Origin: Chionis minor
Lineage: Eukaryota; Chordata; Aves; Charadriiformes; Chionididae
Length of the DNA: 64,000 bases
Assembly (NCBI GenBank): GCA_013398295.1
Contig: VZSF01001520.1
Coordinates: 564,566 to 628,565, forward strand
Direction: 5' to 3'
The translations under genes and the position numbers were made by a program. Every line of letters starts with the position of its first letter. Position 1 is the first letter of the stretch. This document shows positions 1-12,800 of the stretch, one piece after another. Below the pieces are notes generated by a model. That model was not told the origin of the DNA, did not search any database, and was given only the letters and a program-made list of their open reading frames with translations.

Positions 1-3000
1 TTGTTACTAACGTCTGTCTTTTATGGAGCAGGAAAACTGTAGAAGAGAACAAATTAAATTACTAAATCTAAACCTTCACAGCCTGTGATGGAGAGGCGAC
101 TAGGACCAAAGAATTCTGGACTGTTCTCCCTTTGCAGAGATGATCTCTCTGACACCAAGACTTGCCTTGCTAAATTTCCTTTTCCGATGGTACTTAAGGA
201 AGCGTTGATACTCGCTTAAAGCTTGTACTGACCTTTTCCTAACGGCGGAGCTGGTGGCAAAGTGCACCACAGGCTGAAGAAACATCACTTACTCCTGCAG
301 TAGTGCTGCAGCTGTTAATAACACTCTTTCACTTGCTCCTAGGATGCCTGCCTGTGGCTTCTTTACAGGCCACACGTACCTGTCACAGGTGGATGAGCTT
401 ATGTGCATTTCTGGCTGACTTTCAGATGCTTGACCTACCTTTTTATTGCCAAAAATCCATAAGCAAGGAAAAGAGGAGTGAAAGGAGAGGACTTCAGGAA
501 TGGTGATGCATTAGCAGAATAGCCTTATGCCCTGTGCTGCACCCGCTGCCACCTGACAGCGTTGTTAGTATCTTGTTGCAGAAGTAAATTTTGTTTGGTT
601 TGTTGTTTTTTTTCTCTGAATTGTATCTTTTTCTACCTTTAGGAAAAGACAAACAGTTGGAGCTATCCCCATGTGTCCCGCTTTTTGTGAGCTGGCTAAG
701 ACACGGTAAATGTCGTCTGGAGGGATCAGACAGGGCTCTGGTACAACGCTTACACTGCAAGGAACAGATCACAGCCAGCTTCCTAAAAAACATGTTCCCA
801 GGACATCTAACGTGAGGGTTTAGTGCTAGTAGTCAACAGGAGGGCTGCCTGCAACAAAGATGCACAACTGACAAGAGATAAACTCATAGAACATGCTACA
901 TAAATATCCCAGAACAGTCATCTACAGAAACAGTTCCCACTGAAGTGCTGCCTGCATGTTAAAGAATGACAGTACTGAAAAAGAACAAGGAAAAAGAAAC
1001 TGTCCTGATTATAGGAAATTCAAGGTGCAATACTTTGTTTCATATAACAAACCTGGATTCCTGGCAAGAAAACATATATGTATGTGACATATCTTTTACA
1101 AACACATGTACATGTTAATTCTCAACTGTTCAACATTAAAAAATAACATTCTCTAGCTGCTTGGCAGCGGAGCTGATTTATGTTCTTTGTTTCAAATGGG
1201 GGAGATACACGTGAGGCTGTGGGTGAGGAGGGATGTTTAAGTCACTTCATTTAAGGTCCTTTTTATTCAGCTCTGCTTTCTAGAAATTATACCTATAGCT
1301 TAGTAGTGACCACCCGAGGTTCCTCACAGAAGATCTCAGCTCTAAGATCACTCAGGACCATTCTCTTAGAGCTGAAAGGATTGTGCCCACTTGCTTGTAT
1401 TTCTCATGTACAACTGGGACACTGCTTATGCCTCAGGAGGGTCTCCGTGCAGCAGTTGTGATACGTACTGGCTTCGCTGCAGAGAGGCGTCTAATGCCGG
1501 GATCCTGAGGCTGCAGTGAGAGGTACGCAGTACTGATTCCCTTTCCGTCTGCCCAACCAGGAGAACTTTGCTTCTGTTTGTGAAGAGTACGATAATGAAA
1601 AAGGCAGCTGAAGTTGCTTGTTTCTTTATCATGTTTCAGTACCATCTGTGGCACTTCCCTGTGCACTAAGCAATTACCTTTACTACATGTGAAGGGGGTA
1701 TAGAAGAAAAATGAAATTGCCTTAAGAAGTGTATGGTTGGCTGTGAGTTCTTAATAGTTCTACACCTTTCTCATCGATCTCAACAGACTTATGAGCCATG
1801 GGTGTTTAAAATAATCCCTCATGTTACAGATGAGTGCAGTGGTCAAGTAGGTATTATATACACATTGAAAATAATTGATTACTTGCAACTCCAAAGCCTC
1901 TGAATTTTCTGTTCTAATGCAAACAAAGAAATCCCTGCCTGCCTGTCAAGTAGCATCTCCTTCTGTCCAAACGTTTCATGGAAATCTTTAGCATTAATTG
2001 AAAAAACAAACCTTTTTGAGACACTGATGACTAGGTCCACTGGGAATTACCTTGTTCTTTGCTCCCTAGGCTTACTGACTAAGGCGGAAGCAGCCAGATA
2101 GCCAACTGGATCCACTCAGTTACCATCAAAACCCAGCCATAACCAGCCCATGAATTGAATAGCCTAACTGCAAATATCCCTAGGGAACAGGACAATATTT
2201 TTAATTACCTGGAGAAGGGTAATTTCAGATTTTCACAGCAGAAAGCACTTCTTCCCAGGGACCTGATTAGATCTTCCCAAAAGGCCTCTTGAAGAAGGAA
2301 TAGTCAAGAGGAAACCATTTTAAAGGAACATTTGTCACTGTCCTTACACCCAGTGATGACTCATATGGCCTTTGCTAAACTGTGTAGAAGGAATGGAATT
2401 TATTGCTTGACTCTGGAAGACAGGGCTAGGAGCCAGAGTGGCATCCGCTTGGAAACTGCCGTGCTCTGAAGCAGACAAGATACTTGTGTGTAGAACACAT
2501 TCTCTTCCGATCTGAAATAGCAGTTGTACTTTATAAAAAAACAGATGAGCAAGGCTACAGTTAAGGGCCCGCACACTCACATCAACAAGGAATGAACGGC
2601 ATACAACAGTGCCTAGATATCAGAAAAACAATTTCAATGACAATTGTAATTCGGAATGGGCTTATGCTAAATCCTGTTGACGTCCATAGCAAAGCTTGGT
2701 TCAGTGATCTCAGCGTTTGCCTTCCTTTGCCCTCAGGAACATGCTAAGTTCGGGTTTTCGCACCTGCTCCAATTTAAACACTCAGAGGTGACCTCTGTAA
2801 AGAACACTTGAGTTAACTTTGTCGTTACCACCAGTTCAAAGCTAGTGTCCCTGACGAGAGATTATTGCAGGAAAAAAAGTAGGAAAATCACAAAGCTTAA
2901 ATAGCTTTTGGTGGGTTGCTTTTCTCCTGACAAAGGGGCAGTTATGTACTACAGAGCAAAAAATGGTTAAAATTTTTATGTTTCCTTTTAAATATTGGAA

Positions 3001-5100
3001 TAAACATGCTCATAACAATTGTATCGAAGATGGATATTATTTCAAAAGAAGCAAAATAATACAGTTTGATGGTTCCTGACCAAAAAGAGATTCTGAACTC
3101 TCATTTTATGGGAAATGTCAACATTTCAACATTTTTCAGAAATCCCCAAATTCCTGCTCCCAAGCAGCCTTTCTGGCCAGCAGTATTAGACACAATGCCA
3201 AAACCCAGCAGAAAGAGTGTCTTTTAATAGTGTATGCACACCATGTTTATAAAACCTGCACTTTGTTTTTAGTTGACTCTTCAAAAGGATCTACAACTTC
3301 CTCAGCGTTTCATTTCCATAGGTTCTCCAAAGGCTTGGGGTATTCCAAGCCGGCTGTGAGCCAAAGCAACCATAAATCAACCATGACAAGAAGTTCCCTT
3401 CTCCTCAGTGTTGCTTCCCCATGACATTTTGGGGAGCATAATGATTTCATTTATATGCACTACTGGCCTCTGCACGGTCCTTTCTTTGGCTCTATGATCT
3501 CAAGGAATTTTTGAAGTAACCATTCTATGCAAAAGGCTTATATACTCCATGTATACCCATGGAGCCTGCTCTGGCATCACTCAGGGGAGGAGTGGTGCTG
3601 TGATGCAAATGCAGTGATGGACATGACAGAGAACTGTGTTTTAGCATCATTTTGCTAGGCTATGGTCTTCATTAGGATGCAAAAGCCAGGACTAGAGCTT
3701 TGTTCTGAACTGAAATATCTTACAGATCAGCCCTGGAATGTATGTGAGAAGACTCAGAAGGGACTTTTTCCACTGGAGTTGCCGGAGTTGGGGCAGGGAA
3801 AAGATTGGGAGTTCTCTTCCCACATACAGAGAAAGGCCTGGAAGGCCTGTTTGGTTGTTTGGGGTTTTTTTTCACTTTCTTCTAGGAAATTGTCTGTCCT
3901 TTTTAGCCTTTTGAGAAGGTTACAGCAGGTAGTGGAAAAAGTATGGAGGTCAGAAAGACAGGAGCACTTCTATGGGCTGGTATAGTTTCTAAACCTGGGA
4001 AGTATTACTACAGGGCAGTGTCTGGACGGTGAACCCACAGATATATATAGGCCAGGAAAAAACACTGAAGTAATGAAATATAAGTGTCCTACCATGGGAT
4101 GTGGCATTTCTGCCAAAAAAGAGAGTCTGTCTCAGGGCTGCTTGGTGCACAGTTCCTCCCCCACAGAGTTCTCCAGTTCAGTCCAAGGCATGCTTCCTCC
4201 TCCAGGCATCGGATGAGATCTGCTAATTTTCCTCTAGGAAGGTGAGGCGAGACTGGCCAGGAAGCTGGTGCCATTACAGCTGTCTCATGAATTTCCCCGT
4301 TTTGCTAGCAGCCAGGGCAGAGGAATGGCGAAGGGAGGGGGAATGGGCAGATGGATTTTCCAGGTAACACCTGGTGAAAGAGGGACAACAAAGTCTCACT
4401 CAGAACAATGGGTTTGTTTTGAGCTGCTTGTCAGGAACTGACCTCTTTCCCCTCTCATCCTCTGAGCATGTGATCCTCGGGGTCCTTGTTTTCCTTTCTG
4501 CTCTCCCTCCCTAAGATGACTTTTTCCTCTCACTCAGCACGGTGACGCATACAGTGTTCATCGGGTCTCCTTGACATTAGAGCCTCTAGTCTAGGTCCTT
4601 GCTGGTGTCTCTATGGGTGTTGGAAGACTGTGAGGGTGGACTCTACTTGCAGAGGCCAGGTTATAGTTGGCCACATAGCCAACTCCTCTCCTAAACCAGC
4701 TGCCTCCTCTTGCAGACAGCCCATGGCTTTTGGTAGAGACGGTGGGTATGTGAGGGCGGACGTGTGTAATCCCCTTCTGCCCCTCAGCTGAGCACTTTGT
4801 GCGGGGCAGGCACACACTTAGGAGGTCAGTTGTCACTGGGCTTGCAAGGAGAGGAGACGCAGCACTTGCTTGAGTTCTGATGAAGGAAAATGCAAGTGCA
4901 AGCGTGGCGGGGAGGATACAGCTGCATCCTCTTGAGCGTACAGGCTGTAGCGGATATGGCCCTCCCTGTCAGGGATCTGTTGCTGTTCTACTGGCTGCTT
5001 TCTCCGGAAGCCACAGCCATGATACACCCACTAGGAATGAACGTTGGTCACAGCCTCTGTAATCAAATAACAACTTGAACCCACAGTTACAGCATGGCCC
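1..5100. other. Non-coding stretch, nothing recognised
   Basis: All open frames are shorter than about 110 codons and scattered, with no recognisable peptide. I see no interspersed repeat, RNA gene or splice-framed exon. If synteny with mammals holds this could be sequence downstream of SPSB1, but no SPSB1 coding exon is present. Confidence 0.6.
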
Positions 5101-6700
5101 CTACTCGGAGCCCCTCTGCTGAAACCCTCGCTGAAGCAATAAAGCGTGGGGAGATGGGGGGAGGCAAGCCAAGGCTAGGCCTCGGGCCCTGCTCTTCACG
5201 CTGGCCTGGCGAGTTCAGAGAAGGGTCCTGATATTGCGTTCAGCCTCGTGGCATCCACCGCGACTCTGCCTCGGGCCACGCAGTGCTGATGCGCCATTCC
5301 AGGTCCCAACAGCTGGCCTGTCGCTGCTGTGAGACTTCGGCCCATTGTGTCGGCATTGCCCAGGCCTCCCCGCGCTGCTACCAGGCCTGACCGGATTAAG
5401 GCTGTGATCGCATCCCGCTTCCTCAGTCCCACCAGCACAGAAGCCACTGCCACATCAGCATGACGTTGTTCCACCCCACGGCTGGGCCACAGGGACTGTC
5501 CCCGGGGTCACACCGCTGCTGTTCCTCTCCTAGACAGCACTGCTCTCCACAGCTTGGGGGGAGGCTGGCTGTGGCACCGCGTCGGCAGGGCGCTGTCAAG
5601 GGTCGTTAGCGTGGCTTCTTCAGAGAGCGGGCACAGCCTGACCCTGGCGTGGAGGGGAAGCCGCACTGGGCTGTGCTGAGGTGGGCCCAGCGCAGTCATA
5701 GAATCATAGAATGGTTAGAGTTGGAAGGGACCTTGAAGATCATCAAGTTCCAACCCCCCTGCCATGGGCAGGGACACCTCTCACTACAGCAGGTTGCTCA
5801 AAGCCCCGTCCATCCCAACACTTCCAGGGATGGGGCATCCACAACTTCTCTGGGCAACCTGTTCCAGTGCCTCACCACCCTCACAGTAAAGAACTTCTTC
5901 CTAAGTCCTGTTCCTAAGTCCTGTTAGCGTGGCACTCGCCTCCCCGCGTCTTCCATCCCCTGAGCAGGCTGGCCGCTCCTTCCCTCCCTCACGGCCTTCT
6001 CAGGAGGCTCCGCTCCGCTCTGCCCGCCTCTCTGAAGGAGAGGGACACTTCCCTGCTCCGCAGCCTCTCACTGCCGCAGCTTTCCTCCGCTGCGGGCCCG
6101 CGCCATCCCTGCGCCGCGCTGTCCCTGAGGGCTGGGGCAGCCGGGCCTGGCCTGCAGGCCCAGCCAGCCGGGGCAGCCGCTTGCCCGCCGGGGGTGAGGC
6201 AAACCCCTCCCTGTCCGCAGCAAGGGGAGACATTAGGGCAAAAATAGAGTGCGTGCTTTTAGCCGTGGGGCTAAACAGCTGCCAGAGGAGCCTCCCAATG
6301 GCCCCCTCAGAGAGGAACAGCGAACGCAGCCTGGTGGGACTTCTGAAGGGAACGCTGTGGCGCCACTGCAGAGGACGGCAGAAGGGCGCTGTGGCCTGCC
6401 TAACGTGAGAGCAGGCTGGACGTGCCCGCGGTCTCTTTGCTGGTCGTAATGCCTGGATGTCGGCCACGAGCATCCCCAGCCTCCTCCCCAGTGCTCCTCC
6501 CTGCTCTCGCACTTCGCAGCCGGTAGGCCACCGCTCCGAGTGGCGGCCATGGCCTCCCTGCCCCGGGGAATCGGAATCACGAGCCATGGGGAGCGGCACG
6601 AGAGAGCAGAGGGCAGCCATGGCCCAGGCCGCACCGTTCAGCGTGAGCTTGCCGAACCTTGGTTTCCTCCGCCGGTCGCTGTATTGCCGTGACATTTTGT
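5100..6700. promoter_or_regulatory. Distal GC- and CpG-rich block, split by a CR1 copy
   Basis: From about 5150 to 5695 and again from 5930 to 6700 the sequence is GC-rich with many CpG (for example GGGCCCGCGCCATCC, GCGCCGCGCTG, CCGCCGGTCGC), unlike the AT-richer flanks. It could be an orphan CpG island acting as a promoter or enhancer for an unseen noncoding transcript. No coding exon is recognised. Long open frames here on both strands are expected from the low stop-codon frequency. Confidence 0.5.
5697..5925 (-). mobile_element. CR1 LINE 3' fragment
   Basis: Begins with CATAGAATCATAGAATGG, the reverse complement of the avian CR1 3' end, then the CR1 tail features in reverse (GTTGGAAGGGACC, CAGGTTGCTCAAAGCC, CAACCTGTTCCAGTGCCTCA). 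The 5'-truncated end is near 5900-5925, where a 13-base unit is repeated in tandem. The copy sits inside a GC-rich block and splits it. Confidence 0.93.
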
Positions 6701-7584
6701 ACGCGTGATGGCCTGCAGTCATGGGAGGCCCTGGACAGGGTTGGGTGGAGGACGTGTAGATAAGGCTGCACAGTAAATGTGGAGAATCAGGGATGGTGCG
6801 TTCACACACAAAGGAAGTTCATGGCAGTAAAGTTCCTCAGGTAAGTTGTGAGGGTCTTTGTTATGGGGAGGGACAGTGCTAGCCTGAGAGGCTGTGCCAC
6901 AGCATGCTTTATCCCGATGTGCAACCGAAAAAGAATATAAATATATAAAAAGAATGAAAACAAAAGAGAAAAAAAAAAATCATCACACTGTCTGTAACAG
7001 CAGAGATTGGCTTCTCATTCTCTTTGCAGAAAAACAACCCTGCAGATGCCAACAGCAGCTGAGGTCTCCCGGTGCTTCTCAGGAGCTGCCTGTTAGCAAT
7101 TCTCACCATGGCAGCCGGAGAAGGGGCTACACCTGCCTCTAGGCGGCCAGAGAAGGGGCACCACTAAAAGGAATTGACTTGAGCCTTCAAATGGGCTTAG
7201 CAGCTAAGACCTGCCAGCAGGGCTTCTGCAGGATGTTCTCCTGGGAAGAGGTCAGAAAGGTACTTTTCAAACTTTATGGTAACTGAAATCACAAAAAGGG
7301 GACAAAAAAGGGAAAGGGGGTTTTCATTTTTACCTTTAAAATTTATTTATTTATTTTAAAACTTGGCTTGGTTCTAATTAAGTGATGCAAATTCTTCAGA
7401 TGAACTCTGGGTCTGAGGGGGAATATAAGGTTTTATAGAGCCCGGCGTGAGGTTGTGTGTTTTGTACCTTGTCTCCTAGCAGCAAAAACCACATGGATGT
7501 TGAGAGGCTGTTTTATGATCCGCCAGGGCTGTTGTTGGACAGGCTACAGTGAGCAGAGTTATTCCAACTACGTTGGATTGCTGT

Positions 7585-7680
7585 TCCCTCCCTCTTTTCC
7601 TTCTCTCTCTTTTCCCCTTTCTCTTCTCTCTTTTTCTCTTCCTCTGTTCGTTCTTTCTCTCTTCTCCCCCCTGCCCCCAG
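7585..7680 (+). repeat. Polypyrimidine (C/T) tract ending in CCCCCAG
   Basis: About 95 bases almost entirely C and T with a few G interruptions, closing with CTGCCCCCAG at 7671-7680. It is a low-complexity homopyrimidine tract. It also has the form of a strong 3' splice site, but no matching exon is recognised. Confidence 0.85.
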
Positions 7681-7869
7681 GCAAGTGTGAGAGGGCATGG
7701 ATGCTTTCATCCTTCTTGTGCCAGAGCTCTCTTACTGGACTTGGCGTCAGCATGCTTCTCATCTCCCTTGCAAACCCTTTTCCCTTGCTGGCTAGGATTT
7801 CACCAGGCATTTCTAAAGAGGCAGTGAACTACATTGGTTACTCTTTCAATTGCTCATCTCTTCAGTGTT

Positions 7870-7917
7870 TAAAAAAAAAAAAAACAACCAAACCAAACTC
7901 CAACCCAAAAAACAACA
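7870..7917. repeat. A/C-rich low-complexity tract
   Basis: An A run followed by CAACCAAACCAAACTCC and a further A/C stretch to AACAACAATT. Similar tracts occur at 28520-28560, 39168-39203 and 60139-60165. Confidence 0.8.
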
Positions 7918-8026
7918 ATTTAGTGCTCATGCTGTGTAGCAACTTCCATCAGAGGATTTCTAAGCAGCTTGGCAAACATTAATGAGCTCAGTGTCACTGT
8001 GCCCCTGTGTGGGAGGGAAGGGCTGC

Positions 8027-8095
8027 CATCTCTATTTCACAGCTGGGGAAACTGAGGTATGGGGAAGCTAAAATATTTGCCTGGGCACACATGGT
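8027..8095 (-). repeat. Ancient MIR/L2-like relic
   Basis: GCTGGGGAAACTGAGGTATG followed by a GCCTGGGCACACATGG-like segment matches the reversed MIR/L2 3' consensus (GGGGAAACTGAGGCACAGAG ... GCCCAAGGTCACACAG). It is heavily diverged. Confidence 0.6.
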
Positions 8096-9731
8096 GTCTT
8101 AATTCCACCATGACCTCTGTTGATTTCCCTTCTTGGTGCTTTCACCTGCTCAGGTTGATATTCCTGTCACTCACTCTGGTTGCTTTGCAATTTGCGATTA
8201 CAGAAATAACATCCTCCCCTCTTCTCTATACTATCCCACTCCCAGTCAGTCCTGGGAAGACCTATTCATTGAACTACGTGACTGTTTATTTTTGTTGGAA
8301 AGGAGCTTGTAACTGCTGCTCCCAGAGAGAGACAACTTTGGAGCTGCATCAGAGCATCACAACAGCCCTCTGTCACATTCACGTTTCACGTTGCTTTCCT
8401 TATACTGCCTTTTATTTTCTGATTGTTAGCCCCATGCAGCAGAACTAAATATTTACAGATAGTCTTGCGTTTAGCACCAGTTCTGGTCAAGCCATTCAGC
8501 ATAAGGGCAGTATTTAATTGTTCTCCCTGGCTTTGGACATCTCACCTGTGCAATCCTTTCAGCTCACCTGAAGTTCAAAGAAAACTCAAAGAACTGTGAG
8601 TGTTTGTATGGGCATTAGAGGTCTTTGGGTCACAATCCAAACCACATACTGAAACACAAGTAATTCTCAGATTCTCCACTGTTCTGCAAAACATAGGAGA
8701 GAAAAATCCCAGCAGAGGAAATGCAATTGCAGTGCAACTTCCTCTCCATGAATTGCTTTTGGGCTGTTCTATCAGCTGCCACCCACAGTTGTGCATAAGA
8801 CTGAAATCAGGAGTCATGGCAGGAGGGAGCAAAAAGCCTGAGGCAAGGACCAGGAAGTGGATTTGTGATTAAAGATGCAATGCTGAGATGTGGCGCTGGC
8901 TCTACACAGTTAGAGATGTAGAACACAAGTCATGGTTATAAATGAAGAGCCGATGACATCAGATACAAAACGTGGGTGTCCCTCAAAAGACTGTGTGTGC
9001 CAGAAGTGCAGTGATGAATTGTGTTAGTCACAGAGGGTCATTTTCATAGCTTTTACCACTTAATTTGTTTTAGCCTGGATTTAGGCCCTTTGACTGTCTG
9101 CACAAACAATTATTGGTCAGTTGCAAATGAGTCTTAACAGAGAGGAAGAGGTTCCTAAGTCATTAAGTTACTGCACGTTTCATTGAAATGACACCTGGTC
9201 AGAGGCAGAGATCCTCTTTGTGATAGTATCTGCTGGGAAAGGTTGCCTTGTGAGTTTGGTTCCCAAGAATTTGGATTTTTACCTCCAACATAGGAAGAGC
9301 TATGCATTATTAGGCATGAGAGGATCCAGTCACAAGACATACACTCACAAGAAATCAGGCTTCAGTTAGTTCGTGTGCTAGTACAGATATGCCTACCTGT
9401 CATACATGCCTGGTCATTGTAAATAGAAGGGATTGCTTGCTTCCTGCTTATTGTAGACAGAGAATCATTTTGACTTTTAGGTGAACTCACACACATCACT
9501 TGGCTGTTAAGTCTCTGGGTCCCTATCTGCTGTCAGATGCACTCAGTGGTAACAGGCTTCTGATTTGATTTTTTTCAAAGGTGCTGAGCACATTACAGCC
9601 CATGAAGCGACAGGGACTTAGACTGAAGCCCAAGCTAGGAATGCACGTTCCCAATCCTCTGCGCGTATCGTACCTTCCATCCACAGATCTCTTGCACATA
9701 ATAAAGGATAGAGAAAGAATTACCAGAATTA

Positions 9732-9822
9732 TATAGCTGGAGAAACTGAGACACAAAAGGTCCCACAGTGAGCCAGTGGTAAAGCTGGAAAACAAATCTG
9801 TGGAAATCTGACTCCCTTTCTT
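9732..9822 (-). repeat. Ancient MIR/L2-like relic
   Basis: Contains GGAGAAACTGAGACACAAAA, then TCCCACAGTGAGCCAGTGG and GAAATCTGACTCCC, the order of the reversed MIR consensus (GAAACTGAGGCACAG, TCACACAG-agTGGcagagc, GTCTGACTCC). Confidence 0.65.
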
Positions 9823-12800
9823 CCATCTGGCATGCTGGGCCTCACAAGCAAACCTTAGTGGAGAATCAGAATAGTGAAAAGGTGGTAGGTGCTCTGTCAC
9901 AAGCCTGAAACATGGCAGTATCTAACCCATCTATTGATGGGAGTAAATCAGAAGAAGGATCACAGCAGGCTTGTAGTCTACCTTCTGTTATTCCCTTAAA
10001 CATATGTTACAGACCACTGTCAAAGAAAGATACCTGCTAGAAAAATGGTCTGACTCGCTGTGGCATTCTTTATGAATCCTGGAGCAGGAAGAAAACCCAA
10101 GTTAGCTTTGCGCTTTCCTGCCCTTCAGAGGGGGGAGACTGTGCATTGTCCCTGTCTTGCTGTAAGTGGAAACAGGCTGCTCATGGAAAGAAAATCTGCT
10201 CTGAGATGAAAACATCTGGCTCAGCTCAGTCTTATCCAGCCCAGGCTGGGATTTGCACCAGTTGTTATCTGAATCTTCTGAGCGTTTGTCTCTATTCTGC
10301 CAAGGCGAGCACCAGGCTTTTATTCATAGTGAGGATGTTATTCACAATGGGCACATCCAGGCAAGCGTGGGGAGGACTTGATTGATCGTGGTGATGGCTG
10401 ATTGTAATGACAGCTATGTCTCATCATTAGTAAACTCAAGGCCAAACTGCAACATACCAATCTCTACCCAAATACACGTGGCCCAGAGATGCCGTTTCAG
10501 TCCTGGATATGAAGGTGAGGAGGCCTGTCTGTAGATGGAGCTTTTCCCTCAGCTCCTTAGATGATTTTGAGCCAGGCAAAACATTTTAAACTGTGCATGT
10601 CCTGAATGTTAGGGTGTCAACTCTGCCCCAGGCGGATGGCAGTGAAAAGTGATGGTATTACTTGCATCCAATGGCTCCTTGGATTACCCTTTGCTTCCTA
10701 GTGGCAGGGAATTGGCTACGATTTATTTGCTACTGCCAGAGGAAGTATCTGTGATGATTTTTGCCTGCACAGCCAGTTTTTTATGTGTGAGACAAGTCAG
10801 GTCACAAGCCAGCCAGGGTAGGAAGTTTGCAAGAAACACAGACCCCAAAGAATTTGCCTGTTTTGCTTGTGACCGTAAGGATACATGATTCAACACATTA
10901 GAGGGCTGTGACCCAAGGCACTATCTAGGGAGACTTTGAATGCAGTGCTGCTCTCATTCATGCTGGTATAAAGCTGTCTGCTCCTTCCTGGGGATTACAG
11001 AAATATAACTGGCTCCTGTTTGGTACAAATAAATCACCAGGGAAGTAAGCTGAATGATGGGGAGAATCAGCAGAGTTCAAACCCCTGTGTTTGCTCCTTG
11101 CTCCCAGATTAAGATTGCTGGATGTACATATGATTCCTGCACATAGCTGGTGGCCAAATGCCACCCAAGCTAAGCATCAGAGGCAGAAAAATCAGCTTTG
11201 CTTAAAAAGAGAAGGACAAGCATGGAAAATCCCCCTAATTATTGTGAGTTGCAGCCAAAACCACTTGAAAGCAGCATAGTTCATGCTGGTTAAGCAGACT
11301 TCATAGGTTGAAAATGTTGTGTTTAATTAGCAAATCACCTCTTAAGGTCACATAGACAAACTGGTATAAGGTACAACATATGGGCCCAGGAAGAGATATA
11401 TGTCAAGGTTGCTGGAAGCAAGCTGAATGTTCAGGAGCCTCAGTAGAGATGTGTTGTCTTGGATGCCCTGTAGCAGCTGGTGTTCTACATTTATGCAGAA
11501 AGGACCCTTCCAAGACCAGAGGCGACACTGGAAATGTCAGAGGAGCGCAAGTGTTTCATCTGTAGGAAATCATCTAGCTCTGGGTTCCTGCAGAAGTCCA
11601 TCTGACTGAATCGTAGTGAATAGATATCCACCACCCTTTTCTTACCTCCTCCTCTCTTGGGACAGTGCTCCGCTGGAGATAAGGCAGGGTTTGTACTACA
11701 AGTGATTCTAGACACTGTGAATATGTTCTTCTAGACCAGGCTTTCTGAGGCTTTCTGTGTTTGAATTCGGGTGAGCGGAGGACTGGTGTACATGTTGTTC
11801 TGCAGCAAAATGTGGTTCCAGAAAAGAGAGGGACAGGCAGCTGTGGTTTGGGTGGGTTTGTTTCTCCTCTGATTCAAGTGCCACAAGTACTGTGTGTAAC
11901 TGCAACTAGCAGCAACACCTTTGCATTTTTTTTTATCTAGGGAAAAATGCGCTTTTTCATGAGCCAGGGTCTCTGGTACCATTCCTGTGTCTGGCTATTA
12001 ACCACTAGGAAAAAGGGACAGCAGAAGAGGCTACTTATTACATTTACTTATTTCTTAGCCACTGGTCTGATTTAAAGTACTGGCAGAAATTAATGTGATG
12101 GGTGACACTGACTTCAGCAATCTCTTATACTCCCCTATCCCCAAGCATAAGAGAGGGCATAAGGTGTGATGCTCGAGCAAATTGTGCTTTGGACTAGGAC
12201 TCACATTGTACATAATTAATGAGCCTGGACAAATGGCACACAAGTGTCTAAGCCCACTGTTGCATACCAAAGGAAGTCTGTGCTTTACTAGATGAAGGTA
12301 TTTCTGAAGGGAACAAAATTTGCCCCATTGAACTGATCAAATCCAACTGCAGAATATGTCTGTCTGCTGACATCAAGGGACTGATACCACAGATGGAATT
12401 GATCCAGTCCCTCAGACTGGTTCATCTCGGTGTTTCTGAAGTGATTTATATCGGCGGCTGGATTCACTTTTCTTGCTGCTCTGCTCCCTTGGTTTTGTTC
12501 TTCCTTGATTCTCTTTCTGGCTTTATGCTTTTCCTCCCTGTGCAGGTCCCCTGCTCTGCACTCCTCCTCTGCCCCCCTCCTTTTCCCACCACATGTGGAG
12601 AGGATGACATCCCCCTGCAGCCATCTCGAAGGCCTCTGTCTGTGCTGTGAACAGAACAGTTTCCTGACGGAGACGGGGCCAGACAGTGCAGCGGTTCACT
12701 CCTCCTGCTCTGGCTCTGCTTCAGAGAGCTGAGGCAGACAGCCTTGCGCGAGTGGTGCTGCCCACATGGCTTTGTGGAGGAGCAAGGAATGGGCTGTAAC

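Noticed and set aside
6000..6809. 269-codon reverse-strand and 159-codon forward open frames in the CpG-rich block
   Set aside because: GC-rich DNA has few stop codons, both strands are open over the same bases, and neither translation shows a recognisable domain or exon boundaries.
7455..7982. 175-codon forward open frame
   Set aside because: It runs through the polypyrimidine tract and a poly-A run. The translation is compositional (Ser/Leu/Phe then Lys), with no domain.
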